DNA of 50,355 nucleotides, taken from NCBI RefSeq assembly GCF_002294725.1, contig NZ_NSFT01000024.1, positions 1-50,355 on the forward strand, read 5' to 3'. The number at the start of each line of letters is the position of its first letter. Position 1 is the first letter of the stretch. Below the pieces are notes generated by a model. That model was given only the letters and a program-made list of their open reading frames with translations, searched no databases and was not told where the DNA came from. This DNA comes from Mesorhizobium sp. WSM4313. Its GTDB lineage: Bacteria > Pseudomonadota > Alphaproteobacteria > Rhizobiales > Rhizobiaceae. The position numbers and the translations under genes are program-made. Of the stretch, positions 35,005 to 43,149 are shown piece after piece.

Positions 35005-35652
35005 TCAAGCATCGGCGGTTGGATGCCAGACCGGTGCAAAGCCTTGCTGCAGCACCGCGATGGTGGTCGCCGGCGTCAGCAGGCGCAGCGACCCGCCGGT
35101 GAGGCGATCGAAGGCGATGAGACTCGAATAGCCCGCGAACGACCATTTGCGTGCCTTGCCGCCGCGCAGCGCATAGGCGGTGTCGCCGTACGCGATCATG
35201 GTTCCATCCGGCAAGCCGCTAAGCTCCGGCGCGGTCACGAGAGGCGGCCGTCCGCCGGAAGCCAGCCGCTCCTTGTGCAGCCGTTTGTCGACCATCGGCG
35301 CGCGCGGCTCTTCAATCCCGAACGCCTTGCCGAAACGGCTGATGAAGTCGGTCGCCCGTTCACGCCGGCAGAAGAAACAGGGCCGATGGCCGGCGGCCAG
35401 CGCCGTCACCTCATCTAGGAAGAACAGCTCCGTCCAACCTGCCTTTCCGCCAGGCCTGTTGCGGCCCATCGGCTCGCGCCGCACGTGGCCGAATTCGCAG
35501 ACGCAGATGATCCAGGCCGGCAAGGCCCAGCGCTTCCTCAGCAGCGTCTTCGTCTCGGGGTCATGGATGATGCCGCGATTGCCGGTGAACAGGCCGCGTT
35601 CCGGCACGGCGTGAATGGCGCCGAAAGGGTCGACCCGGTTCTGCAGTGGCAT
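35005..35652 (-). CDS. Uncharacterised Cys/His-rich protein
   Basis: This 215-residue soluble protein carries likely metal-binding residues: CVCEFGH (~50) and RPCFFCRRERATDF (~95), a CxC...H...CxxC pattern. It begins MPLQNRVDPFGAIHAVPERG followed by FTGNRGIIHD. It looks like a conserved family, but I know no function; a zinc-dependent fold near the HNH or treble-clef type is possible. The ATG at 35652 with GGAGA nine bases upstream is preferred over one at 35673. It diverges from the glutamine amidotransferase gene. Confidence 0.65.
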   Translation of the reverse strand: MPLQNRVDPFGAIHAVPERGLFTGNRGIIHDPETKTLLRKRWALPAWIICVCEFGHVRREPMGRNRPGGKAGWTELFFLDEVTALAAGHRPCFFCRRERATDFISRFGKAFGIEEPRAPMVDKRLHKERLASGGRPPLVTAPELSGLPDGTMIAYGDTAYALRGGKARKWSFAGYSSLIAFDRLTGGSLRLLTPATTIAVLQQGFAPVWHPTADA

Positions 35653-35737
35653 AGCTTTCTCTCCGGCACGCATCTTGGCTGAAACACGGGCCGCATGATA
35701 TCGCTCGCCCCAGCGTTTTCATGTCAGCAGGTTTTCG

Positions 35738-36436
35738 ATGCGGGTTTTGGTCGTCCAGAATTTCGACAATGAGGGCCTTGGCCAGATTGGCGCTGCCCTT
35801 GTGGAAGCCGGCGCCGATATCGACCTGCGCAAGCCCTATCGCGGTGAAACTCTGCCCGGCGACAGCACCGGGCACGATGCCATCGTGGTGCTTGGCGGCG
35901 CCCAGAACGCGCTCGACGACGAGATCTGTCCCTATTTCCCCGCATTGCTCGACCTGGCACGCGATTTCGCCGACAAGGATCGCTCGGTTCTCGGCATCTG
36001 TCTCGGCGGTCAGCTTCTGGCGCGGGCTTTCGGCGGCACCAACCAGATCGGCGGGGCCACCGAGTTCGGCTGGCATAAGGTGTCGCTGACGCCGGCCGCC
36101 AAATCGGATCCGGTCATGGCGGCGCTGCCCGAGAAATTCCCGATCTTCGAATGGCATGACGACACGTTCGGCCTGCCGGAAAACGCCGTGCGGCTCGCCG
36201 GCAGCGCGATCGCCGAAAACCAGGCCTTCCGCCTCGGCCGCGCCGTCTATGGCTTCCAGTTCCACTTCGAGGCGGATACGCCGATGGTGCGCGACTGGAG
36301 CACCTCCTTCGCCGCTATGATCGCCGAGCGTCATCCCGACTGGAACGATCGTCTCGACGACGAACTGGCCCGCAATGGCGCCGACGCCGATAGCGCCGGT
36401 CTGGCGATAGCCCGCGCCTGGGTTGCGACGATCTGA
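35738..36436 (+). CDS. Class I glutamine amidotransferase-like protein
   Basis: This 232-residue protein has a class I glutamine amidotransferase fold with a complete triad: nucleophile Cys in LGICLGGQLLA (~90), His in YGFQFHFEAD (~170) and a following Glu. It resembles stand-alone GuaA-like domains (YfeJ type) rather than a subunit of GMP synthetase. It would release ammonia from glutamine or cleave a gamma-glutamyl bond. PuuD-type hydrolysis of gamma-glutamyl-GABA belongs to a related but distinct family. No partner synthase is adjacent. Confidence 0.85.
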   Translation: MRVLVVQNFDNEGLGQIGAALVEAGADIDLRKPYRGETLPGDSTGHDAIVVLGGAQNALDDEICPYFPALLDLARDFADKDRSVLGICLGGQLLARAFGGTNQIGGATEFGWHKVSLTPAAKSDPVMAALPEKFPIFEWHDDTFGLPENAVRLAGSAIAENQAFRLGRAVYGFQFHFEADTPMVRDWSTSFAAMIAERHPDWNDRLDDELARNGADADSAGLAIARAWVATI

Positions 36437-36719
36437 ACATCCACCCCGATCGGGCGAAGCGTGGCATAATTGGCACGCCTCAGCGCTTCCGTCTGGGGAC
36501 AACATTCTTCTTTCTTGGTTTGTGTCCGGCCGCTCTTCTAAGAGGGCGCGCTTTGTATCGTCGATGCAACCGCCATGAACCTTTTGTGTGATCCAGCCGA
36601 CACACCGGCGAAACAGAATCTGCTTAGAAGCGCGAAATCGTCGAAACATTGAGACGCATTTTATCGTTTCAACGCATTGGTAACCGCCTTGTGCCCAGAT
36701 GCAGAAAGCTTAACCAGAG
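36437..36719. other. Intergenic region without a recognised gene
   Basis: These ~280 bases are less G+C-rich than the flanking genes and contain only weak hairpins (for example CTCTT/AAGAG near 36530). I see no convincing promoter, RNA gene or repeat. It presumably carries the promoter of the small gene at 36720. Confidence 0.4.
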
Positions 36720-36860
36720 ATGACGTCCGTGAAAGCAGCTCTCCTGTCTTTTGTCATGCTGTCTGCCATCGTGCTCTGCGGCCTGGGCATTTATGCCGCC
36801 GACGCAGCGACCAACCACCGCGCGGTCGACGGCTATGGCGTCACCGCCTCGCTGAACTAG
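36720..36860 (+). CDS. Small single-pass membrane or secreted protein (46 residues)
   Basis: This short ORF encodes MTSVKAALLSFVMLSAIVLC, then GLGIYAADAATNHRAVDGYG and six more residues. A lysine-flanked hydrophobic segment (~6-24) is followed by a polar tail, so it is either a membrane peptide or has a signal sequence cut near YAADA. Third codon positions are G+C-rich like real genes here. No strong Shine-Dalgarno is seen; a GTG at 36729 is an alternative start. I do not recognise a family. Confidence 0.45.
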   Translation: MTSVKAALLSFVMLSAIVLCGLGIYAADAATNHRAVDGYGVTASLN

Positions 36861-36902
36861 GCCACAATCAAAATCGCAAGCAGGCCTGCGCCGGGATCGC
36901 GC

Positions 36903-37700
36903 CTAAAACGCTTTCCCCTGCATGGCGAGGATGCGTTTGTCGCCGCCATTGAGGGCCAGCGCGCTCAGCGTTCCGGATTTCCAGGCGAGCGTGTCGACAT
37001 TGACGCGGTTGGCCTTCACCTCGGCTTCCGGGACGGGCGTGTGCCCGTGGACGATCACCTTGGAAAAAAGCCCTGGATGGTCATGGAAGGCGTCACGGAT
37101 CCAGATCAGATCCTGCTGGTTCTGACGGTCGAGCGGCACACCCGGTCTTATCCCCGCGTGGCAGAAGAAGAAGTCGCCGAAGGTCGCCCAAAACGTCAGC
37201 GATTGCAGGAAATCGATGTGGCTGTGCGGCACCGCTTTCACCAGGGCCATATGTCCCCGGGCGATCGCTTGCGCCTTGCCGTACCAGTGGCCGTCGCCAA
37301 GAAGATCGACGCCATAGGACTGCGCCGTCTGCACGCCGCCGTAATTCACGAACAGGCCGTCCGGCTCTGCCTCGGCCAGGAATTCGAGCATGCCGATGTC
37401 GTGGTTGCCGGCGAGCATGATGTTGCGCGGATCGCGCTTGCGCGTCTCGATCAGGAAATCGATGACGCTTCTGGAATCCGGTCCGCGGTCGACATAGTCG
37501 CCGAGATGGATGATGCGCCAGTCGGAGGCGGGCGCATGTTCCAGTTCGCTCTCGATGCGCCGATGCATGGCGGCGAGCAGGTCGTGGCGTCCGTGCACGT
37601 CGCCGATCGCGTAAAGCCGCATGCCGTCCGGCCCGCGCGCGTCGAGATAATGGATGCCAGATTCGGTCAAGGCGTACGTCTTTCCCGTGAGGTTCACCAC
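36903..37700 (-). CDS. PPP-type metallophosphatase (serine/threonine protein phosphatase family)
   Basis: This 265-residue calcineurin-like phosphatase has all metal-binding motifs: YAIGDVHGRHDLL, HLGDYVDRGPDS, MLAGNHDIGM, FCHAGIRPG and VIVHGHTPV. It is of the bacterial PrpA/lambda phosphatase type, dephosphorylating phosphoproteins or diadenosine tetraphosphate-like substrates. The start is uncertain: GTGs at 37700/37697, or an ATG at 37622 that begins just before the first motif. It lies downstream of the lld genes' strand partner with no operon link. Confidence 0.88.
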   Translation of the reverse strand: MVNLTGKTYALTESGIHYLDARGPDGMRLYAIGDVHGRHDLLAAMHRRIESELEHAPASDWRIIHLGDYVDRGPDSRSVIDFLIETRKRDPRNIMLAGNHDIGMLEFLAEAEPDGLFVNYGGVQTAQSYGVDLLGDGHWYGKAQAIARGHMALVKAVPHSHIDFLQSLTFWATFGDFFFCHAGIRPGVPLDRQNQQDLIWIRDAFHDHPGLFSKVIVHGHTPVPEAEVKANRVNVDTLAWKSGTLSALALNGGDKRILAMQGKAF

Positions 37701-37730
37701 GGGAAACTAGGGCGGATCGGTGAATAAGGC

Positions 37731-38867
37731 CTAGCGCCGCAACTGGTCCTTGCCCATGTCGGTTACCAAACGCTTACCGCACAGCGCCAGCGTGATGTCC
37801 ATTTCCTTGCGGATGATTTCGAGCGCCTTGGTGACGCCGTCCTTGCCCATCGCACCGAGGCCGTAGAGGAAGGGTCGGCCGATATAGGTGCCCTTGGCGC
37901 CGAGGCAGAGCGCCTTGAGCACGTCCTGGCCGGAGCGGATGCCGCCGTCCATATGGACTTCGATCCTGTCGCCGACCGCATCGGCGATTTCTTCCAGCAC
38001 CGAGATCGAGGACGGCGCGCCGTCGAGCTGCCGTCCGCCGTGATTGGAGACCACGATCGCATCGGCGCCAGTCTCAGCCGCCATAAGCGCGTCCTCCTTA
38101 TCGAGGATGCCTTTCAGGATGAGCTTGCCGCCCCAACGGTCCTTGATCCAGGCGACGTCCTTCCACGACAGATGCGGATCGAACTGCTCGTTCGTCCAGG
38201 ACGACAGCGAAGAGACGTCGCCGACACCCTTGGCGTGGCCAACGATGTTGCGGAAGGTGCGGCGCTTGGTACCCGCGATCCCCAGGCACCAGCGCGGCTT
38301 CAGCGCAAGGTCGACGATGTTGGCGAGCGTCATCTTGGGTGGCGCCGAGAGACCGTTGCGCACATCCTTGTGGCGCTGACCCAAGACCTGCAGATCGAGC
38401 GTCAGCACCAGCGCCGAGCATTTCGCCGCCTTGGCCCTGTCGATCAGATTAAGCACGAAGTCCTTGTCGCGCAGCACATAGAGCTGGAACCAGAACGGCT
38501 TTTTGGTCACCGAGGCGACATCTTCGATCGAGCAGATGCTCATGGTGGACAGGGTGAACGGCACCCCGAACGCTTCTGCCGCCTGCGCCGCCAGCATCTC
38601 GCCGTCGGCATGCTGCATGCCGGTAAGCCCGGTCGGCGCGAGCGCCACCGGCATCGCTACCTTCTCGCCGACCATGGTCGATTCCAGCGAACGGTTGCTC
38701 ATGTCGACCAGCACGCGCTGGCGGAACTTTATCTTGCCGAAATCCTCTTCGTTGGCCCGGTAGGTGCTCTCCGTCCAGGCGCCGGAATCGGCATAGTCGA
38801 AGAACATCTTCGGCACCTTGCGGCGTGCCAGGTCCTTGAGGTCGGCGATGGTGAGGATTTCGCTCAT
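37731..38867 (-). CDS. lldD: L-lactate dehydrogenase (FMN-dependent)
   Basis: This 378-residue alpha-hydroxyacid oxidase-family flavoprotein has KMFFDYADSGAWTESTYRAN at the N-terminus, ALAPTGLTGMQHADGE, LILKGILDKEDALMA, and the active-site block SNHGGRQLDGAPSS plus HMDGGIRSGQDVLKAL. It oxidises L-lactate to pyruvate and passes electrons to the respiratory chain at the inner membrane. Other (S)-2-hydroxyacids are possible substrates. It lies 15 bases downstream of a FadR-type regulator on the same strand and is surely in one operon with it. Confidence 0.92.
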   Translation of the reverse strand: MSEILTIADLKDLARRKVPKMFFDYADSGAWTESTYRANEEDFGKIKFRQRVLVDMSNRSLESTMVGEKVAMPVALAPTGLTGMQHADGEMLAAQAAEAFGVPFTLSTMSICSIEDVASVTKKPFWFQLYVLRDKDFVLNLIDRAKAAKCSALVLTLDLQVLGQRHKDVRNGLSAPPKMTLANIVDLALKPRWCLGIAGTKRRTFRNIVGHAKGVGDVSSLSSWTNEQFDPHLSWKDVAWIKDRWGGKLILKGILDKEDALMAAETGADAIVVSNHGGRQLDGAPSSISVLEEIADAVGDRIEVHMDGGIRSGQDVLKALCLGAKGTYIGRPFLYGLGAMGKDGVTKALEIIRKEMDITLALCGKRLVTDMGKDQLRR

Positions 38868-38882
38868 GGTTGTCCCCGCTGC

Positions 38883-39686
38883 TTAGGAGCGTTTTCGTGT
38901 GGGTTCAATGTCGCCGGCGTCCGAGCGCTGTCTGAGGCGCAGCCTGGATACGCGCTGCCAGTCGCCACTGCGCTCGGCTTCAGCCATCGAGCGCTCGACA
39001 TAGGTGATGTGGTCCATCGCAGCCTTGCGCGCCGCGATTGGGTCTGCCGCTTTGATCGCGGCGTGGATCGCCCTGTGCTGCTCGAGCAGCGCCTCGCGCG
39101 CGCCGGGCACGCCGAACACCAGAAGCCTGTTCTGGAACACGCCTTCCGACAGCAGCCGGTAGCAGGAACGCAGCGTGTGCAAAAGGATGATGTTGTGCGC
39201 GCATTCGCAGACGGCGTGGTGGAACTCGACGTCGATTTCCGCCTCATCGTCGAAATCGCCGGTCCGGTGCGCCTCGTCCATGCGTGCCATGATGCGGTCG
39301 AGCAGGGCGAGGTCCTCCGGCGTGGCGCGGCGCGCCGCGTATTCGGCCGCCACAGCCTCGATCTCGCGCCGGTATTCCAGATAGTCGGTCACCGCCTTGC
39401 GGTGCGTGCTAATGAGATCGGTCACCGGCTTGGTGAAGAGCTGGCCGATGACGTCTGCGACATGCGTGCCGCCGCCGGCCTTGGTCGTCAGCAACCCGCG
39501 GCCTTCCAGCGCCTTCAGCGCGTCGCGCAGGATCGGCCGCGACACGTCGAACTGGCGCGCCAGCTCGCGCTCGCCGGGCAACCGGTCGCCGGTGCGCAGC
39601 ACGCCTTCGAGGATCAGGCTCTCGATCTGCTGCACCACCTCGTCGGCGGTGCGCGAATGCTCGATCCTGGAGAAGATGTCGCTCAA
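38883..39686 (-). CDS. lldR: FadR/GntR-family regulator, LldR-like
   Basis: This is a 267-residue regulator with an N-terminal GntR winged helix (VVQQIESLILEGVLRTGDRLPGERELARQFDVSRPILRDALKALE in parts) and a C-terminal all-helical FCD ligand-binding domain with metal-binding His residues (EFHHAVCECAHNIIL). The FCD type typically senses 2-hydroxy or other small carboxylates. It precedes lldD in one operon. Upstream, TTGGATAAATAATTTGACCA is shared in large part with the region before glcD, suggesting one regulon for lactate and glycolate oxidation. Confidence 0.88.
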   Translation of the reverse strand: MSDIFSRIEHSRTADEVVQQIESLILEGVLRTGDRLPGERELARQFDVSRPILRDALKALEGRGLLTTKAGGGTHVADVIGQLFTKPVTDLISTHRKAVTDYLEYRREIEAVAAEYAARRATPEDLALLDRIMARMDEAHRTGDFDDEAEIDVEFHHAVCECAHNIILLHTLRSCYRLLSEGVFQNRLLVFGVPGAREALLEQHRAIHAAIKAADPIAARKAAMDHITYVERSMAEAERSGDWQRVSRLRLRQRSDAGDIEPTRKRS

Positions 39687-39742
39687 CGGAAGGGTGCCTG
39701 GGAAGCGGGACGGATGTGGCGCAGATTAAAGCCTCTGTCGCC

Positions 39743-39767
39743 AACTGGTCAAATTATTTATCCAATT
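39743..39767. promoter_or_regulatory. Candidate LldR operator upstream of lldR
   Basis: On the minus strand the segment reads AATTGG-ATAAATAATTTGA-CCAGTT, an imperfect dyad (TGG-N13-CCA). It lies 57-81 bases before lldR. The same TGG-N13-CCA arrangement with an identical TTTGACCAGT end occurs before glcD at 41336-41358. A TAAAT-like -10 may overlap it. Confidence 0.5.
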
Positions 39768-39895
39768 CGTCCAGCCCGTCGCATTGCCGGCCGCGTGCCG
39801 CCGGGCCTGGATGCGGATATTTGCTGTTTACGCGTCCCGCCGATTGCCGCAAGACGGCAGGGTTTGCACGAAGGTCGAAACCAGGGGGACCAACC

Positions 39896-41218
39896 GTGTC
39901 CGACGAGATGTCCAGTCTCGAATTCCAACCGCGCGCCCAAGGCAGCGTGATGGGCTTTCCGGCGCATGAGGGACGGCCCGGCGCGCTGGGCGAGGTACAC
40001 GCCCGCCCGCATCCGCTGATCGAGAAACCGCGCGTGCTCGTCCAGCTCTCCTTCATGACCGAGGGCGGCACCGCGGTCGATCATGCCGTGCTGTCGGAAC
40101 TATCGCGGCGGCTGGGCATCGCCGCGCCCGAGCGCAATGCCCGCCATCATGCGATGAAATGGGGCAAGGGCACGCTGCGCTGGGAGCGCCATACGGAATT
40201 CTCGACCTATCTCTGGGAAGGGCCGCTGGCCGAAAACGGCCGGGGGCAAGAGGATTCGCCCTTCGGCAATGGCTTCTCGCCGCCCGGCACCGTGATTTCC
40301 GGCATCCGTCTGGAAATCCGCAAATGGACGCAGGCGAGCGAAAGGCTGATCGCCGGCTTCGACCCGACCAGCCTGTGCTATTCGCTGGTCGAGCGGGGCG
40401 CTGCCGCCATCGTCACCGATTTCCGCCAGGACGGCGACGGCCTGACCCGCATGCTGGTGCTCGATCGCGGCCTGACGCCGGCCAGCACCGGCGCCCTGTC
40501 GCAGCGGCTGATCGACATCGAGACCTATCGGACGCTGGCCATGCTTGGCCTGCCGATGGCATTGACGCTGTCAGGCCGCGCCCGTCGCATCGAGGACCGC
40601 CTGGCGCAGACCACGCTGGAAATGAAAGCGGTCGAGACCCGCGACAGCCAGACCTTGCTCGCCGACCTCACCGAACTCGCCGCCGAGCTCGAGGCCGACG
40701 CCGCGTCCAGCCTCTATCGCTTCGGCGCCAGCCGCGCCTATGACGGCATCGTCACCGCGAGGCTGGAAGCGCTGGATGAAGAGCCGGTGCAAGGCTACGA
40801 CACCTGGGCGGGCTTTCTCTTGCGGCGCATGGCGCCCGCCATGCGTACCTGCCGCTCGGTCGAGGAGCGCCAGGCCAACCTGTCGCGAAAACTCACCCGC
40901 GCCACGACGCTGCTGCGCACCTGGGTGGATGTCGATGTCGAGAAGCAGAACCGCGACCTGCTGGCCTCGATGAACAACCGCGCCCGGCTGCAACTGCGCC
41001 TGCAGCAGACTGTCGAAGGCCTGTCGGTCGCCGCCGTATCCTATTATGTCGTCGGCCTCGTCGGCTATGTCGCCAAGGGCGCCTCGGTCTTCGGTCACGC
41101 TTTCGCGCCCGAAGTGATCACCGCGGCCTCCGTGCCGGTCGCCATCCTGCTCGTCTGGTGGGGCGTGCGCCGGGTGCGGAAGATGCATTCCGAGCCGGCA
41201 AAGCATCCGGGCGAGTAG
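39896..41218 (+). CDS. DUF3422 family membrane protein
   Basis: This 440-residue protein matches the DUF3422 family: EVHARPHPLIEKPRVLVQLSFMTE at ~30, RWERHTEFSTYLWEG at ~95, LSGRARRIEDRLAQTTLEMK and YDTWAGFLLRRMAPAMRTC. It ends with two transmembrane helices (SVAAVSYYVVGLVGYVAKG and TAASVPVAILLVWWGVRRV) near 375-435. The large N-terminal part is cytoplasmic. Function is unknown. The frame is open from 39716, but the GTG at 39896 with GGGGGA upstream fits the family's N-terminus; an ATG four codons later is possible. It sits between the lldR operator and glcD, so it may be tied to hydroxyacid use. Confidence 0.85.
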   Translation: MSDEMSSLEFQPRAQGSVMGFPAHEGRPGALGEVHARPHPLIEKPRVLVQLSFMTEGGTAVDHAVLSELSRRLGIAAPERNARHHAMKWGKGTLRWERHTEFSTYLWEGPLAENGRGQEDSPFGNGFSPPGTVISGIRLEIRKWTQASERLIAGFDPTSLCYSLVERGAAAIVTDFRQDGDGLTRMLVLDRGLTPASTGALSQRLIDIETYRTLAMLGLPMALTLSGRARRIEDRLAQTTLEMKAVETRDSQTLLADLTELAAELEADAASSLYRFGASRAYDGIVTARLEALDEEPVQGYDTWAGFLLRRMAPAMRTCRSVEERQANLSRKLTRATTLLRTWVDVDVEKQNRDLLASMNNRARLQLRLQQTVEGLSVAAVSYYVVGLVGYVAKGASVFGHAFAPEVITAASVPVAILLVWWGVRRVRKMHSEPAKHPGE

Positions 41219-41247
41219 CGGACAACCATCTTCATGCGCGGGTCTGT

Positions 41248-41272
41248 CCGCAGCGGCAGATTGCCGCTGCGG
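41248..41272 (+). terminator. Strong hairpin after the DUF3422 gene
   Basis: CCGCAGCGGCA and TGCCGCTGCGG form an 11-bp stem with a 3-base loop, 30 bases past the stop. No T-run follows, so termination would have to be Rho-aided; it may also be a stability hairpin. Confidence 0.4.
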
Positions 41273-41335
41273 AAGCTTGGCGTCACGCTCGCGGCCGAAT
41301 GCAAGCAAAGCAGCATTTGCAACAAAACCGTCGGG

Positions 41336-41358
41336 CTGGTAAAAGATTTTGACCAGTC
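41336..41358. promoter_or_regulatory. Candidate operator before glcD
   Basis: CTGGT-AAAAGATTTTG-ACCAG is a perfect 5-bp dyad, continuing into TTGAC-CA-GTCAA. It aligns with the site before lldR over its length (identical TTTGACCAGT, same TGG-N13-CCA spacing). It lies 22-44 bases before the glcD ATG, where a repressor could block transcription. Confidence 0.5.
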
Positions 41359-41379
41359 AAGAGCGGATGAGGCTGCCCG

Positions 41380-42876
41380 ATGTCCGGCTTAGCCATGCCC
41401 AAGCCAGATGCCGAAACGATGCGCCGGCGCGCCGAGATCGTCGCCGACATGCGCATCATCGTGCCGGGCGAGGGCGTCGTCGACGCGGCCAATGAAATGC
41501 GCGCCTTCGAGAGCGACGGCCTGACCGCCTACCGGCAGCTGCCGCTGGTCGTGGTGTTGCCGCAAACGGTCGCCCAGGTCTCGCGCGTGCTGAAATACTG
41601 CAACGAGCGCAACATCCGCGTCGTGCCGCGCGGCTCCGGCACCTCGCTGTCGGGCGGCGCGCTGCCGCTCGAGGATGCGGTGCTGCTGGTGATGAGCCGC
41701 TTCAACCGCATTCTTCAAATCGACTATCCCAATCGCGTTGTCATGGCCCAACCGGGCGTCACCAATCTCGGCATCACCACCGCCGTCGAGCAGGAGGGCT
41801 ATTATTACGCCCCCGATCCATCCTCCCAGATCGCCTGCTCGATCGGCGGCAATGTCGCCGAGAATTCCGGCGGTGTGCACTGCCTGAAATACGGGCTCAC
41901 CGCCAACAATGTGCTGGGCATCGAGATGGTGCTGATGAACGGCGAGGTGGTGCGCCTCGGCGGCAGCCATCTTGATCAGGAAGGCTATGATCTGCTCGGC
42001 GTCATGACCGGTTCCGAGGGCCTGCTCGGCGTCGTCACCGAGGTGACGGTGCGCATCCTGAAGAAGCCGGAGACGGCGCGCGCACTCTTGATCGGCTTCC
42101 CGACCAGCGAACAGGGCGGCCAGTGCGTCGCCGACATCATCGGTGCCGGCATCATCCCCGGCGGCATGGAGATGATGGACCGCCCGGCGATCCACGCGGC
42201 GGAGGATTTCGTTCATGCCGGCTATCCGCTCGACGTCGAGGCGCTGCTCATCGTCGAGCTCGATGGGCCGAGTGTCGAGGTCGACCACCTGATCGGCCTC
42301 GTCGAGGCGATCGCCTACAAGAATGGCTCGACCACCTGCCGCATCTCGCAGTCCGAGCAGGAGCGGCTGAGCTTCTGGGCCGGCCGAAAGGCGGCCTTTC
42401 CGGCGGTCGGCCGTATCTCGCCGGATTATTACTGCATGGACGGCACCATCCCGCGCAAGGAACTGCCGCGCGTGCTTGCCGGCATGCGTGATCTCTCCGA
42501 GAAATACGGCCTCGGCGTCGCCAATGTCTTCCACGCCGGCGACGGCAACCTGCACCCGTTGATCCTCTACGACGCCAACGTGCCGGGCGAGCTGGACAAG
42601 GCCGAGAGCTTCGGCGCCGACATCCTGCGCCTTTGCGTCCAGGTCGGCGGCGTCTTGACCGGCGAGCATGGCGTCGGCGTCGAGAAGCGCGACCTGATGC
42701 CGGAAATGTTCAACCAGGTCGACCTCGACCAGCAGATGCGGGTGAAATGCGCCTTCGACCCCAACCACCTGCTCAACCCGGGAAAAGTGTTTCCGCAGCT
42801 GCGGCGCTGCGCGGAGCTTGGGAGGATGCATGTGCATCGGGGGCAGGTCGCGTTTCCGGATATTCCGAGGTTTTGA
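41380..42876 (+). CDS. glcD: Glycolate oxidase subunit GlcD (FAD-linked)
   Basis: This 498-residue FAD-linked oxidase has the PP-loop/FAD_binding_4 region (RQLPLVVVLPQTVAQVSRVL, VPRGSGTSLSGGALP, GGNVAENSGGVHCLKYG) and the C-terminal cap with NVFHAGDGNLHPLI and GGVLTGEHGVGVEKR. With GlcE and GlcF it oxidises glycolate (and often D-lactate) to glyoxylate (or pyruvate) at the inner membrane. GAGG lies before the ATG. An operator-like dyad is close upstream. A ~175-base palindromic element separates it from glcE. Confidence 0.93.
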   Translation: MSGLAMPKPDAETMRRRAEIVADMRIIVPGEGVVDAANEMRAFESDGLTAYRQLPLVVVLPQTVAQVSRVLKYCNERNIRVVPRGSGTSLSGGALPLEDAVLLVMSRFNRILQIDYPNRVVMAQPGVTNLGITTAVEQEGYYYAPDPSSQIACSIGGNVAENSGGVHCLKYGLTANNVLGIEMVLMNGEVVRLGGSHLDQEGYDLLGVMTGSEGLLGVVTEVTVRILKKPETARALLIGFPTSEQGGQCVADIIGAGIIPGGMEMMDRPAIHAAEDFVHAGYPLDVEALLIVELDGPSVEVDHLIGLVEAIAYKNGSTTCRISQSEQERLSFWAGRKAAFPAVGRISPDYYCMDGTIPRKELPRVLAGMRDLSEKYGLGVANVFHAGDGNLHPLILYDANVPGELDKAESFGADILRLCVQVGGVLTGEHGVGVEKRDLMPEMFNQVDLDQQMRVKCAFDPNHLLNPGKVFPQLRRCAELGRMHVHRGQVAFPDIPRF

Positions 42877-42900
42877 TGGGGGCTAATTTCGCATGACGGC

Positions 42901-43076
42901 GTTCCTTCGCCCCCCTCTCTGTCCTGCCGGACATCTCCCCCTCAAGGGGGGAGATCAGCTGTCATCGCGGCCTTCGCCAACCTTCGACGTCGCAAGTGAG
43001 GCGCGGCCCCAGAAGCTGCCAATCTCCCCCCTAGAGGGGGAGATGTCCGGCAGGACAGAGGGGGGCGCGAAGGAAC
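42901..43076. repeat. Large inverted repeat between glcD and glcE
   Basis: The 40-base arm at 42901-42940 is an almost exact reverse complement of 43037-43076 (CTGTCCTGCCGGACATCTCC and its complement). Each arm also carries its own ATCTCCCCC...GGGGGAGAT hairpin. The spacer (~80 bases) has no ORF. It resembles rhizobial intergenic palindromes and probably arrived as a unit within the glc operon. Confidence 0.85.
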
Positions 43077-43149
43077 TCGGCCTGTCTCGGGCTGCGCCGG
43101 AGCCACCTCTCTCCCGCGTTGCGGAGGCGAGGAACCAGGTCCACGCACC

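Noticed and set aside
36460..36500. Sigma-54 promoter (TTGGCACG)
   Set aside because: The -24-like half is present, but the GC element at -12 with correct spacing is missing.
37953..39950. 665-residue plus-strand ORF
   Set aside because: Antisense to lldD and lldR, both of which are clear genes.
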